Positions 1 to 8,168 are shown, numbered from the stretch's first letter. The stretch: 12,784 nt of DNA from Thermoplasmata archaeon (GCA_030039825.1 JASHUV010000064.1:1-12784), one strand, 5' to 3'. Made by a program: numbers and translations. The notes: generated by a model from the letters alone, not told the origin.

Positions 1-3000
1 CCTGCTGCATCTTCCACTGGCTGAACGGCACGTAGGTCGACTGGCGCTTCCACCAGTCCCAGAAGGCGCTCTCCGAGTAGGAGTCCCCGAGGGCCTTCTT
101 GCCCTCGGCCCGGAAGCGCTCGACGAAGTCGGCGTACCCCTGGCGCTCCGGGTCGGACTTCTCGTCGGCCTCGGTGCCGAGGAGCGTCGCCGCGCACTCC
201 GGACAGACGCGCGAGTTGCCCGGGATCGTGGAGCCGCAGCGGCTGCAGCGGACCCGGTCGGCCTCGAACTCGGCGCCGCACTTCGGGCAGGTGGTGGCGT
301 TCTCGGGGATCATCGCGCCGCATTCGCCGCACTCGACGACCTTGCCCTTGGCGCGGCGCTGGACGAAGAGGAGGAAGCCCACGAGGGCGCCGACCACGAT
401 GATGACGATCACGAGCAGGATCCAGAGCGGGATCCCGGCGATCGAGGTGTCGTACCACGGCGTGGAGCTCGAGGTCGCCGGCGACGGGACGGTGATGACG
501 TCGGTCAAGTTCGACCAGACCGTCCGACCCTCGAAGTAGGCGCTCGCGTGGAGCGAGTAGCGGCCCGCGTCGAGGGTCGTCGGTAGGAGGAGGGCGAGCG
601 TCGTGTTGCCGTTCGGGAGCGAGCGCTCCGTCGTCAGGTCGTACTCCCCGCTCGGCCCGAGGAGCGTCACGTTCAGGAGGGCCTCGCCGGCCCCCTCGTG
701 CTCGACGTACGCCGCCGCGGTGACGGCGGAACCCGCGGGCGCGGTCTGGGCCGCGGCGGTGAGCGTGAAGGTCACGTACGGCGGGACGATCGTCACCGAG
801 GCGTCGGCCACGGCCTTGCCGTTACCCGGCTCCCAGTGGAGGAGGATCTCGAACGTCCCGAGCACCCCGCCCGTCGCGAGGCCGACGAGCGTGCCGTTGA
901 CGGTCCAGTTGAAGGCGATGGCGCGGTCCTGGCCCGGGGCGAGGGAGCCCGAGACGATCTCCGGCGCGATGACCGTTCCGTTGAGGTCCGTCCCGTGGAC
1001 GAAGAGGAGCGTCGCGTTGAACGCGGAGACCGTGCCCGTCCCGTTGTTATAGACGGTCGTCCCGACCGTCACGTTCTCGTCGACCGCGATCTCGCTCCCG
1101 TTCGTGCCGGTGACCGGGGCGGCCCCCGCGACGCTGACGCGGCCGAGCGAGAGGACGACCGTGTAGGAGGTAAAGACCACCGTCGAGGCGACGTTGGGGG
1201 CGGTCGCGTTGGTGCCGTTCTCCGCCATGAACGTCGGATACGGGTCGACCGAGGCGTAGATCCAGCTCGCCGTCCCGCTCCCGGCGACCGATTGGACGCC
1301 GAGGTGGTAGTCCCCGAGGTAGGCGCCGTCCGGGAGCGTGGCGCCCGAGAGGGTGGTCGAGGCGAGCAGGAGCGTCGCGTTCCCGTTCGACGCGCTCTCC
1401 CCGTACCCGGGCGCCCCCCAGAGGGCGTCCTCGGCGGCGACGTAGCTCGCCAGGTCCGGGTCGGCGGTCGCGAGGGCGTTGAGGGCGGTCGCCGTGGCGT
1501 TGAGGCTCGTTCCGCCCCCGTACGCGTAGAACGGGGTGACGGACGCCCCGAAGATCGGGAGGCCCCCGCCGGACCGGACCGGGACGACGAGCCACCGGTA
1601 GAACGTGGCGCGGCTCGAGGCGTCGGTGACGACGAAGGACTGGTTCGTGTAGGCGAGCGGGAGGGTCGCCGACACGGAGTCGTTCGCGAGGAACGCCTCC
1701 GCCCCCCCGGTGAGGAGGAGCTTCGAGGAGTTCGCGGGGACGTAGGTCGCCCCGCCGACGCCCGGGGTCGGTCCCCAGTTGAGGTCGAAGGAGGAGTCGG
1801 CCGCGGTCAGGTTCGAGCCGTGGCCGCTCACCGTCTCGTTGAAGCTCCACTCGATGTAGGTGACCGCGACCTCGGTGACGTCGACCGCGGCCGTGGTCGC
1901 GCCCTCCTCGACGTAGACGGAACGGCTCTCGAGCGCGGCGATGTAGGCGGGGAGTCCCGCCGCGTCGATCGCGGCGATGGCGGCGGCGGGGAGCGGGACG
2001 GCGATCGATCGCGACGTCGAGGCGAAGGTGATCGTCGGCAGGGCGTAGGAGGCGCCGTCCACGAACGACCAACCGACGGACGTCGCGGTGGCGCCCGCGG
2101 TGTAGTTGAGGACGAGGGAGGCGGAGAGGACGTTCGGGAACGCCATCGCGAGGCCGAGGGCCGAGGGGGTGTTCGCGGGGGCCGGGAGGTAGGTGAGGTT
2201 CGTCCCCGAGACGGGGGTGAGAACGCCGGGCCCGACGGAGGCCGTCACCGGGAGTCCCGCGCGTACGGTCGTATAGTTGACCACGCCCGTCACGTTCCCG
2301 TCGTCGAACGTGTCGAGCTCGTGCGAGGCGAGGAGCGTCGCGCGGCCCCCCCCGAGGACGGTGAGCGAGGGGGCGTAGCTGACGGCGTCGAGGAGCTGGT
2401 CGACGTCGGTGTCGTTCGCGGGGGGGGTGATCTCGGGCACCAGGGGGTTCGCCTCGATGGTGGCGTGGGAGAGGCGGAAGACCGCGGAGGCGCCGTCCAC
2501 GGTGATCGCGCCGGGGAACTCGAGCGCCCCGCCGGTCATCTCGAAGCTGCCCGTGACGTTGAGCGTCAGGGTGACGACCGGGGCGATCTCGTCCACGAGC
2601 GTCGTGACGGAGGAGTTCTCGAGGACGACCGTTCCCGCGTCGGTGAACGTGTCGAGGTGGGCGAGGTTCTGGGCGACCGTCCCGTTGTCACCGATGTACT
2701 CCACGAAGACGAGCGTGGTGTTGCGGACGGTCAGGGTCCCGCCCGCGGCGACCGTGATGTTCCCGCCCTCGTAGTAGGTCATGTTGCCGGCCGCGGGGGC
2801 GATCACGACGTTCCCCCCGGACGGCACGATCAGGTCCCCCCCGGCGAGCGCGTGGGCGGAGGGGGCGAGGGGGCCGGGGGCGGGTCCCGCGAGCGCCCGC
2901 GACGGGGACGCGGCGGCGCCCGGGACGGGGGCGAGGAGCCCCCCGAGGAGGAGGATGAGGACCACGAGCCCGGCGAGGGCGAGCAGTCCGACGCCCGTTC

Positions 3001-3055
3001 GGTCGGTTCGGTCGGTCAGGGGAAGGGACCCCGAGGGGCCAAATCGGTGGGTCAC
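1..3055 (-). CDS. Large membrane-anchored surface protein with cytoplasmic double zinc ribbon (C-terminus cut by window edge)
   Basis: An uninterrupted reading frame of 1018 codons runs from a GTG at 3055 off the left edge. Residues about 21-42 are hydrophobic (signal peptide or membrane anchor). Residues about 72-205 are short beta-strand/turn stretches rich in G, T, V and N, like a right-handed beta-helix. About 655-760 resembles a CARDB-type adhesion domain, and about 761-860 a second Ig-like domain. A transmembrane helix spans about 876-899. Two zinc ribbons follow: C909/C912/C923/C926 and C937/C940/C951/C954, each CxxC-x10-CxxC. A charged, aromatic tail (FWDWWKRQ) continues past the edge. 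Many N-x-S/T sequons suggest a glycosylated exterior. The predicted topology puts more than 800 residues outside and the zinc ribbons inside. No enzymatic motif was found; adhesion, scaffolding or sensing is inference. The GTG start is supported by a TATA box 28 nt upstream and by the lack of any better in-frame start. Confidence 0.85.
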   Translation of the reverse strand, partial: MTHRFGPSGSLPLTDRTDRTGVGLLALAGLVVLILLLGGLLAPVPGAAASPSRALAGPAPGPLAPSAHALAGGDLIVPSGGNVVIAPAAGNMTYYEGGNITVAAGGTLTVRNTTLVFVEYIGDNGTVAQNLAHLDTFTDAGTVVLENSSVTTLVDEIAPVVTLTLNVTGSFEMTGGALEFPGAITVDGASAVFRLSHATIEANPLVPEITPPANDTDVDQLLDAVSYAPSLTVLGGGRATLLASHELDTFDDGNVTGVVNYTTVRAGLPVTASVGPGVLTPVSGTNLTYLPAPANTPSALGLAMAFPNVLSASLVLNYTAGATATSVGWSFVDGASYALPTITFASTSRSIAVPLPAAAIAAIDAAGLPAYIAALESRSVYVEEGATTAAVDVTEVAVTYIEWSFNETVSGHGSNLTAADSSFDLNWGPTPGVGGATYVPANSSKLLLTGGAEAFLANDSVSATLPLAYTNQSFVVTDASSRATFYRWLVVPVRSGGGLPIFGASVTPFYAYGGGTSLNATATALNALATADPDLASYVAAEDALWGAPGYGESASNGNATLLLASTTLSGATLPDGAYLGDYHLGVQSVAGSGTASWIYASVDPYPTFMAENGTNATAPNVASTVVFTSYTVVLSLGRVSVAGAAPVTGTNGSEIAVDENVTVGTTVYNNGTGTVSAFNATLLFVHGTDLNGTVIAPEIVSGSLAPGQDRAIAFNWTVNGTLVGLATGGVLGTFEILLHWEPGNGKAVADASVTIVPPYVTFTLTAAAQTAPAGSAVTAAAYVEHEGAGEALLNVTLLGPSGEYDLTTERSLPNGNTTLALLLPTTLDAGRYSLHASAYFEGRTVWSNLTDVITVPSPATSSSTPWYDTSIAGIPLWILLVIVIIVVGALVGFLLFVQRRAKGKVVECGECGAMIPENATTCPKCGAEFEADRVRCSRCGSTIPGNSRVCPECAATLLGTEADEKSDPERQGYADFVERFRAEGKKALGDSYSESAFWDWWKRQSTYVPFSQWKMQQ

Positions 3056-3078
3056 TCGTGAAGAGTGGAAGGTTCGTC

Positions 3079-3087
3079 TATAAAAAA
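3079..3087 (-). promoter_or_regulatory. TATA box of the large surface-protein gene
   Basis: On the minus strand this reads TTTTTTATA, one of the few pure A/T runs in the window. Its centre lies about 28 nt upstream of the GTG at 3055. Archaeal TATA boxes sit about 26-27 nt before the transcription start, so the mRNA would begin at or within a few bases of the start codon (leaderless). Confidence 0.6.
3082..3087 (-). terminator. T6 tract, probable terminator of the cysteine operon
   Basis: Going down the minus strand, the MDR oxidoreductase stop codon (3120-3122) is followed about 33 nt later by a G-run and then six T residues. Archaeal RNA polymerase commonly terminates on such U-tracts without needing a hairpin. 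The same bases form the first half of the TATA box of the next gene, so termination and initiation signals overlap. Confidence 0.4.
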
Positions 3088-3119
3088 CCCCCCGCTGCGA
3101 GGACGCCCCGTACCGACGG

Positions 3120-4154
3120 TCAGGGACCGAGGAGGACGACCTTGCCGAAGAGGTCCGGGGCGAGCAGGCGGTCGAACGCTTCCCGGGCCCGGTCGAACGG
3201 GTAGACGGCGTCGACGACGGGGCGAAGCCGCCCGCGCGCGAGCTCGCCGAGGACCTCGTCGAACTCGGCGACGTGGGCCATCGTGCTGCCACGGATCGAG
3301 CCCTGGCGCCAGAAGATCGTCCGGAGGTCGATCTCCACCACCGGTCCCGCGGTCGCCCCGATCACGACGACCCGACCCCCCCGGGCGAGCGAACGCACGG
3401 AGCCGGGGAGGGTGGGGGCGCCGACCGAGTCGAAGATCACGTCCACCCCGGCCTTCCCGCTCCACGGCCAGAGGAGCTTGTCGAGCGGTCGGTCCGGGCC
3501 GAACCTCACGACCGACTCGGCCCCGAGCGCGAGGGCCTTCTCCTCCTTCCCCTCGCTCCGGGTCGCGACGACGACCCGGGCCCCGAGGCGCGCGGCCACT
3601 TGGATGGCCGCCGTGGCGACGGCGCCGCCCGCGCCGATGATCGCGCAGCTCTCGCCCGCCCGGAGGCCGGCGACGCTCTTCAGGGCCCGCCACGCCGTCT
3701 GGAAGACGAGCGGAACGGCGGCGCCCTGCTCGAAGGAGAGCCTCTCGGGCAGCGCGCGGAGGTTGCGGGCGGGCAGGACCCCGAACTCGGTCGCGCTCCC
3801 CTGGGTGTGCTCCCCGAGGATCCGGTAGTTCCGGCAGTACGCCTCCTCCCCCCGCTGGCAGGCGGGGCACTCCCCGTCGGAGAGCCCCGGGTTGACGAGG
3901 ACCTTCTCCCCGACCGACCACCCCTCGACCCCGGGGCCGACCCGGTCGACCACCCCGGAGCCGTCCGAGCCGAGGACGTGGGGCCGCTCGATGGGGACCC
4001 CCGGGATGCCCGCGAGCGTGAACTGGTCCAAGTGGTTGAACGAGGCGGCCCGCCAACGGACCCGGACCTCCCCGGGGCCCGGCTCGGGCTCGGCGATCTC
4101 GACGTGGCCGAGCCGATCGGGCCCACCGTGCTCGGCGAAGCCGAACCCCCTCAT
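3120..4154 (-). CDS. Zinc-type MDR family oxidoreductase (quinone oxidoreductase / alcohol dehydrogenase-like)
   Basis: 344 residues, full length for a medium-chain dehydrogenase/reductase. An N-terminal GroES-like domain is followed by a Rossmann NAD(P)-binding domain (GAGGAV at 174-179) and the FWRQGSIRGSTM segment typical of the family. The catalytic-zinc ligands of classic alcohol dehydrogenases appear absent: the usual Cys is L42 in FNHLD, and the usual His of GHE is S63 in GSD. The structural-zinc loop has D93, C96, C99 and C107, with Asp in place of the first Cys. This fits the zinc-binding, quinone-reductase-like MDR subgroup; the substrate cannot be deduced. The ATG overlaps the cysS stop as ATGA, implying translational coupling and membership of the cysteine operon as last gene. 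Its link to cysteine metabolism is unclear. Confidence 0.88.
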   Translation of the reverse strand: MRGFGFAEHGGPDRLGHVEIAEPEPGPGEVRVRWRAASFNHLDQFTLAGIPGVPIERPHVLGSDGSGVVDRVGPGVEGWSVGEKVLVNPGLSDGECPACQRGEEAYCRNYRILGEHTQGSATEFGVLPARNLRALPERLSFEQGAAVPLVFQTAWRALKSVAGLRAGESCAIIGAGGAVATAAIQVAARLGARVVVATRSEGKEEKALALGAESVVRFGPDRPLDKLLWPWSGKAGVDVIFDSVGAPTLPGSVRSLARGGRVVVIGATAGPVVEIDLRTIFWRQGSIRGSTMAHVAEFDEVLGELARGRLRPVVDAVYPFDRAREAFDRLLAPDLFGKVVLLGP

Positions 4155-5602
4155 GCGATGCGCGGGGGCGCCTTCCGCCAGGTCGAGCGACCCCCCTCGT
4201 CCTCGACCACGATCCCCGCGTCGAGGAGTTCGGCCCGGATCCGATCGGCCTCCGCGAAGTCCCCGCGGCCCCGGGCCCGCGCGCGGGCGGCGAGCGCGAC
4301 CTCGATCGCGGGCCCGAGCGGGCCGTCCCCCGCCCCGGTACCGCCGCCCCCGAAGAGCCCGAGGACCTCGCGGGCCCAGTCGAACGGCGCGGCGAGCTCC
4401 GCGAGCGCTCCCGGCCCGAGGTCGCCGAGCTCCGGCATCCTCTCCCCGAGCGTCCGCGCCCACCCGAAGAGCGTGGCGATCGCCTCGCGGGTGTTGAAGT
4501 CCTCGGAGAGGGACGCGTCGAGCCGCTCGACCGCCTCCCCCGCCTCGCGCGCGAGACGCTCGGGGAGCTCGGCGCCCTCCCCGTCCTCGCCGGTGGCGGC
4601 CCCGCGGGCCTCCGAGAGGCGCCGCGCCGCCTGCTCGAGCCGGGCGTACGCCTCCCGCGCCTCCTCGAGGCTCTTCCCCTCGACGAAGTCGAGGGGTTGC
4701 CGGTAGTGGGCGTTGAGGTAGTAGAAGCGGAGGACCTCCGGCCCCACGCGCTCGAGCGTCGCGTGCAGGGAGATGATGTTCCCGAGCGACTTCGACATCT
4801 TCTCGCCGCGAAGGTTCAGCATCCCGGCGTGCATCCAGAAGTTGACGAGCGGGGCGGCCCCGGTCGCCGCCTCCGCCTGGGCGATCTCGGCCTCGTGGTG
4901 CGGGAACTTGAGGTCGATCCCCCCCCCGTGGAGGTCGTAGCGGGCGCCGAGGAGGCGGACCGTAATCGCGGTGTCCTCGATGTGCCAGCCGGGGCGTCCC
5001 GGCCCCCAGGGGGACTCCCAGCTCGGTTCGCCCGGTCGGGCCGCCTTCCAGAGCGCGAAGTCCTCCGACGCGCGCTTGCCCGGTTCGCTCTCGATCCGGG
5101 TGCCGGTCCGGGCCATCTCGATCCGCTGCCCGGAGAGCGCCCCGTAGGAGGGGAACTTCGCCACGTCGTAGTAGACGGACCCCTGGGTGGTGTACGCGAA
5201 GCCCTTGGCGAGGAGGGTCGCGATCTGCTCGAGGATCTCCGGCATGTAGTCGGTGGCGTAGGGGTAGTAGTTCACCGACCGGACCCCGAGCGCGGTCATG
5301 TCGTCCCGCCACGCCTGGAAGTGCCGGTCGGCGAGCTTCAACGGGTCGACCCCCTGCTCGGCCCCCCTCGCGATCAGGCGGTCGTCGATGTTGGTGACGT
5401 TCTGGATGTACAGCACCCGGTAGCCCCAGCGCCGGAGCGCCCGGGCGACGACGTCGAAGATGACGGCCGTCCGCCCGTGCCCGATGTGCGCCTCGTCGTA
5501 CGGCGTCAGCCCGCAGACGAAGAGGCCGACCTTCGGGGGCGTGAGCGGGACGAAGAGCCGGCTCTCGCGGGTCCGGGTGTCGTAGACGGTCACGCGCCGC
5601 AT
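4151..5602 (-). CDS. cysS: Cysteinyl-tRNA synthetase
   Basis: 483 residues, a normal length for class I CysRS, which charges tRNA-Cys with cysteine in the cytoplasm. The signature motifs are clear: HIGH at 39-42, KMSKS at 268-272, and the zinc-site segments around C30, GWHIED (205-210) and FPHHEAE (233-239). Aligned to the E. coli ligands C28, C209, H234 and E238, the residues are C30, D210, H235 and E239, so one Cys ligand is Asp; from memory, some other archaeal CysRS carry the same change. The C-terminal part (about 340-483) is the helical and tRNA-anticodon region. The frame is open further upstream, but the ATG at 5602 gives the canonical N-terminus (MRRVTVYDT). It lies 4 nt after the previous stop and has a GGTG Shine-Dalgarno-like element 7 nt upstream (5610-5613). 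Confidence 0.97.
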   Translation of the reverse strand: MRRVTVYDTRTRESRLFVPLTPPKVGLFVCGLTPYDEAHIGHGRTAVIFDVVARALRRWGYRVLYIQNVTNIDDRLIARGAEQGVDPLKLADRHFQAWRDDMTALGVRSVNYYPYATDYMPEILEQIATLLAKGFAYTTQGSVYYDVAKFPSYGALSGQRIEMARTGTRIESEPGKRASEDFALWKAARPGEPSWESPWGPGRPGWHIEDTAITVRLLGARYDLHGGGIDLKFPHHEAEIAQAEAATGAAPLVNFWMHAGMLNLRGEKMSKSLGNIISLHATLERVGPEVLRFYYLNAHYRQPLDFVEGKSLEEAREAYARLEQAARRLSEARGAATGEDGEGAELPERLAREAGEAVERLDASLSEDFNTREAIATLFGWARTLGERMPELGDLGPGALAELAAPFDWAREVLGLFGGGGTGAGDGPLGPAIEVALAARARARGRGDFAEADRIRAELLDAGIVVEDEGGRSTWRKAPPRIA

Positions 5603-5606
5603 CGGG

Positions 5607-6758
5607 TCACACCGCGCGGAGCCCCCGCGCGACGTCCTCCGCGAGGTCGGCCGGGTCCTCGATGCCGCAGGAGAGGCGCAGGAGCCCATCCGTGATCCCC
5701 CGCGCCACCCGGTCCGCCTTCGGGACCGACGCGTGGGTCATGAGCGCCGGGTGGTCGATGAGGGACTCGACCCCGCCGAGGCTCTCCGCGAGCGTGAAGA
5801 TCTCGAGCCGGGCGAGGAAGCGCCGGACCGCCGAGAGCCCCCCCGTGAGGTCGACGCTCATCATGCCGCCGTACCCGTCCATCTGGCGCCGCGCGAGCGC
5901 GTGCTGAGGATGCGAGGCGAGCCCTGGGTAGTGGACGGCGCGGACCTTCCGGCTCCTCGCGAGGACCTCGGCGACGGCGCGGGCGCTCTCCTCGTGGGCG
6001 CGCATCCGGGCGCCGAGCGTGTGCAGCCCGCGGAGGACGAGGAAACAGTCGAACGGGCTCGGGACGGCGCCGACCGCGTTCTGCAGCCACAGGAGGCGGG
6101 CCCCGAGCTCGGCGTCCTTCGCCACGAGCGCGCCGCCGATGACGTCGGAGTGACCGCCGAGGTACTTCGTCGTCGAGTGGAGGACGACGTCCGCCCCCCT
6201 CTCGATCGGCCTCTGGAGGGCGGGAGTCGCGAACGTGTTGTCGACGACGACCGTCGCCCTCGCCCGGTGGGCGGCCCGCGCCACGGCGGCGAGGTCGGCG
6301 AGGCGCATCAGCGGGTTCGTGGGGGACTCGAGGTAGACCATCGTCGCCGGGCGCGCGAGGGCCGCCTCGAGCGGTTCCGGGCGGGTCATGTCGACGTAGT
6401 CGACGGTGATCCCGAACTGGCGGCGGTGGTGCTCGAAGAGACGCCACGTCCCCCCGTAGAGGTCGTCGATCGCGACGATCCGGCTTCCCGACGGCACGTT
6501 CTCGAGGAGCGTCGTGAGCGCCCCCAGGCCGCTGCCGAAGGCGAGGCCGGTGCGTCCCTCCTCGACCTCGGCGAGGGCCCGCTCGAGGACCGCCCGCGTC
6601 GGGTTCCCCGAGCGGCTGTACACGTACCCCTTCGTCCGGTTCGGCGAGGACTGGGCGAAGGTGCTCGAGAGGTACACCGGGACGTTGACGGCGCCCGTCG
6701 CCGCGTCGGGCGGCTGCCCGGCGTGGATCGCCTTAGTGCGGAAGCGCAGCCGCCTCAC
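5607..6758 (-). CDS. Cystathionine gamma-lyase / gamma-synthase family PLP enzyme
   Basis: 383 residues, full length for the Cys/Met-metabolism PLP-dependent family (fold type I). Visible family features are YSRSGNPT (47-54), Y101 (cofactor stacking), D173-N174-T-F, and the PLP Schiff-base lysine K198 in HSTTKYLGGHSD. The C-terminal SLGGVESLIDHPALMTH segment is also typical. Gamma-lyase and gamma-synthase cannot be separated by motif alone. The adjacent cystathionine beta-synthase and cysS favour gamma-lyase, which splits cystathionine into cysteine, 2-oxobutyrate and ammonia (reverse transsulfuration). The start is GTG at 6758, giving the usual N-terminus (TKAIHAGQ at residues 8-15). It overlaps the upstream gene by 26 bp, so the two are very probably co-translated. 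Confidence 0.95.
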   Translation of the reverse strand: MRRLRFRTKAIHAGQPPDAATGAVNVPVYLSSTFAQSSPNRTKGYVYSRSGNPTRAVLERALAEVEEGRTGLAFGSGLGALTTLLENVPSGSRIVAIDDLYGGTWRLFEHHRRQFGITVDYVDMTRPEPLEAALARPATMVYLESPTNPLMRLADLAAVARAAHRARATVVVDNTFATPALQRPIERGADVVLHSTTKYLGGHSDVIGGALVAKDAELGARLLWLQNAVGAVPSPFDCFLVLRGLHTLGARMRAHEESARAVAEVLARSRKVRAVHYPGLASHPQHALARRQMDGYGGMMSVDLTGGLSAVRRFLARLEIFTLAESLGGVESLIDHPALMTHASVPKADRVARGITDGLLRLSCGIEDPADLAEDVARGLRAV

Positions 6759-8136
6759 CCCCCTGCGAGAGGAACGTCACGAGGTCGCGCCGCGTCAGGA
6801 CGCCGATGGCCGGGCCGCCTTCCCGCTCCCGTACGAGGAGGGCCCGTCCCTCCCGGAGGCGGTGGGTGATCTCGCCCAGGGAGGCGTCGGCGGCGACCTC
6901 GGGGAAGGGGGGGGCGAGGAGCGAAGCGACCGGGCGGTCGAGCGTGGTCGCGTCGTCCATGGCCCGCCGGAGGAGCTCCTCCTCCGGGAGGCTCCCGACG
7001 TTCGTCGAGCCGTCGAGCACGGGGAGGCTCGAGATCTCGTGGGTCTTCAAGAGCGCGAGGGCGTCGCGCAGGCGGGCCGTCGGCTCGACGCTCACGATCG
7101 CCGGGGTCGTCTTCGCCGCGAGGAGAAGGCGCGCGGATCCCCGCTCGTCGACGAGTCCGTTCTCCCGCATCCATTCGTCGGAGTAGAACTTCGTGAGGTA
7201 CCGGTCGCCGGAGTCCGGCAGGAGGACCGTGACCGTCGCCCCGGCCGGGAGCGGGCGGGTGGCGAGCCAGCTGAGCGCCCCGGCGACCGCCGCGCCGGAC
7301 GACCCGCCGACGAAGAGCCCCTCCTCCCGGGCGAGGCGCCGCGCCGTCTCGAACGATTCGCGGTCCCCGACCTCGACGAACTCGTCCATGACGCGAAAGT
7401 CGATCGTCCTCGGGACGATGTCCTCCCCGATCCCCTCCACGAGGTAGGGGTGGGCCCGGACCGACTGACGTGTCCGGAAGTACGGCCCCAGGACGGAGCC
7501 CTTCGGGTCGACCGCGACGATCTTCACCCCGGGGCGGTGCTCCTTGAAGTACCGCCCGACCCCGCTCAGCGTCCCCCCGGTCCCGACCGTCGCCACGACG
7601 GCCGCGAGCGCGGGCCCCCCGTCGGCGTCGATCTCGGGCCCGGTGGTGCGGTAGTGGGCCTCCGGGTTGTGGGCGTTCTCGTACTGGTTCGGGTAGTAGG
7701 CGTTCGGGATCTCCTTCGCGAGCCGGCGCGCGACGGAGTAGTGGCTCATCGGGTGGTCGGGGGGAAGCTGGCTCGGGGTGACGACGACGCGGGCCCCGTA
7801 CGCGCGGAGCAGACGGATCTTCTCCGAGCTCATCTTGTCCGGGATGACGAAGACCATCCGGTACCCCTTCACCGCCGCGACGAGCGCGAGGCCGACCCCC
7901 GTGTTCCCGCTCGTCGCCTCGACGATCGTCCCCCCCGGCTTCAGCGAGCCCTGGGCCTCGGCCTCCTCGATCATCCGCTTCCCGATGCGGTCCTTGACGG
8001 AGCCGCCCGGGTTGAGGAACTCGAGCTTCGCCCGGAGCGCGTAGGGGACCCCCCGCGACACCCGGTTCAGCGGCAGGGTGGGGGTCCCGCCGATGAGGTC
8101 GAGGATCGACTCCGGCCGGCGGGCGTCGGGGCTCAC
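6733..8136 (-). CDS. Cystathionine beta-synthase with C-terminal CBS-domain pair
   Basis: 467 residues from GTG 8136 (476 from ATG 8163). The N-terminal fold-type-II PLP domain has, numbered from GTG 8136, ILDLIGGTPT at 11-20, the PLP lysine K48 in GGSVKDR, TSGNTG at 75-80, and the phosphate-binding GTGGT at 185-189. The last about 130 residues form two CBS motifs (Bateman module), which in relatives bind adenosyl ligands such as SAM or AMP and tune activity. The predicted reaction is homocysteine plus serine (or an activated serine) to cystathionine. Cysteine synthase is an alternative, but the CBS pair and the adjacent gamma-lyase favour beta-synthase. GTG 8136 is preferred because a TATA-like GGTTAATG lies about 29 nt upstream and the catalytic domain begins soon after it. 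ATG 8163 would lie inside that element and add nine residues. First gene of the four-gene operon. Confidence 0.93.
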   Translation of the reverse strand: MSPDARRPESILDLIGGTPTLPLNRVSRGVPYALRAKLEFLNPGGSVKDRIGKRMIEEAEAQGSLKPGGTIVEATSGNTGVGLALVAAVKGYRMVFVIPDKMSSEKIRLLRAYGARVVVTPSQLPPDHPMSHYSVARRLAKEIPNAYYPNQYENAHNPEAHYRTTGPEIDADGGPALAAVVATVGTGGTLSGVGRYFKEHRPGVKIVAVDPKGSVLGPYFRTRQSVRAHPYLVEGIGEDIVPRTIDFRVMDEFVEVGDRESFETARRLAREEGLFVGGSSGAAVAGALSWLATRPLPAGATVTVLLPDSGDRYLTKFYSDEWMRENGLVDERGSARLLLAAKTTPAIVSVEPTARLRDALALLKTHEISSLPVLDGSTNVGSLPEEELLRRAMDDATTLDRPVASLLAPPFPEVAADASLGEITHRLREGRALLVREREGGPAIGVLTRRDLVTFLSQGGEAAALPH

Positions 8137-8160
8137 GGGGGGTCGGAACCCGGGCGCGCG

Positions 8161-8168
8161 CATTAACC
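8161..8168 (-). promoter_or_regulatory. TATA-like element of the cysteine operon
   Basis: The minus strand reads GGTTAATG, in the only A/T-containing patch (8162-8175) of a very GC-rich intergenic region. Its centre lies about 29 nt before the GTG at 8136, consistent with a leaderless or near-leaderless transcript. The same patch read on the plus strand (TTAACCGTTATGC) could serve the divergent regulator gene, leaving a leader of about 115 nt. Confidence 0.35.

Noticed and set aside
2997..3020. Tandem TTCGGTCGG repeat
   Set aside because: Two short copies within the start of the surface-protein gene, encoding a TDRTDRT stretch; simple coding repetition without sign of function.
698..3061. 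Long plus-strand open frame of 787 codons opposite the surface-protein gene
   Set aside because: The product is almost only R, G, E, D, V and A with no fold-like pattern. It is the mirror of a gene with strong G/C third-position bias and a recognisable domain layout.
4155..5312. N-terminal extension of the oxidoreductase frame to 5312
   Set aside because: The extension is an arginine/glycine-rich read-through of cysS in another frame. The MDR domain begins exactly at the ATG at 4154, which overlaps the cysS stop.
5603..5689. 29-residue N-terminal extension of CysRS
   Set aside because: It would lie inside the gamma-lyase gene. The family N-terminus begins at ATG 5602.
6514..8166. Long plus-strand open frame opposite the beta-synthase and gamma-lyase
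   Set aside because: No recognisable domain; the minus strand carries two unmistakable PLP enzymes over the same bases.
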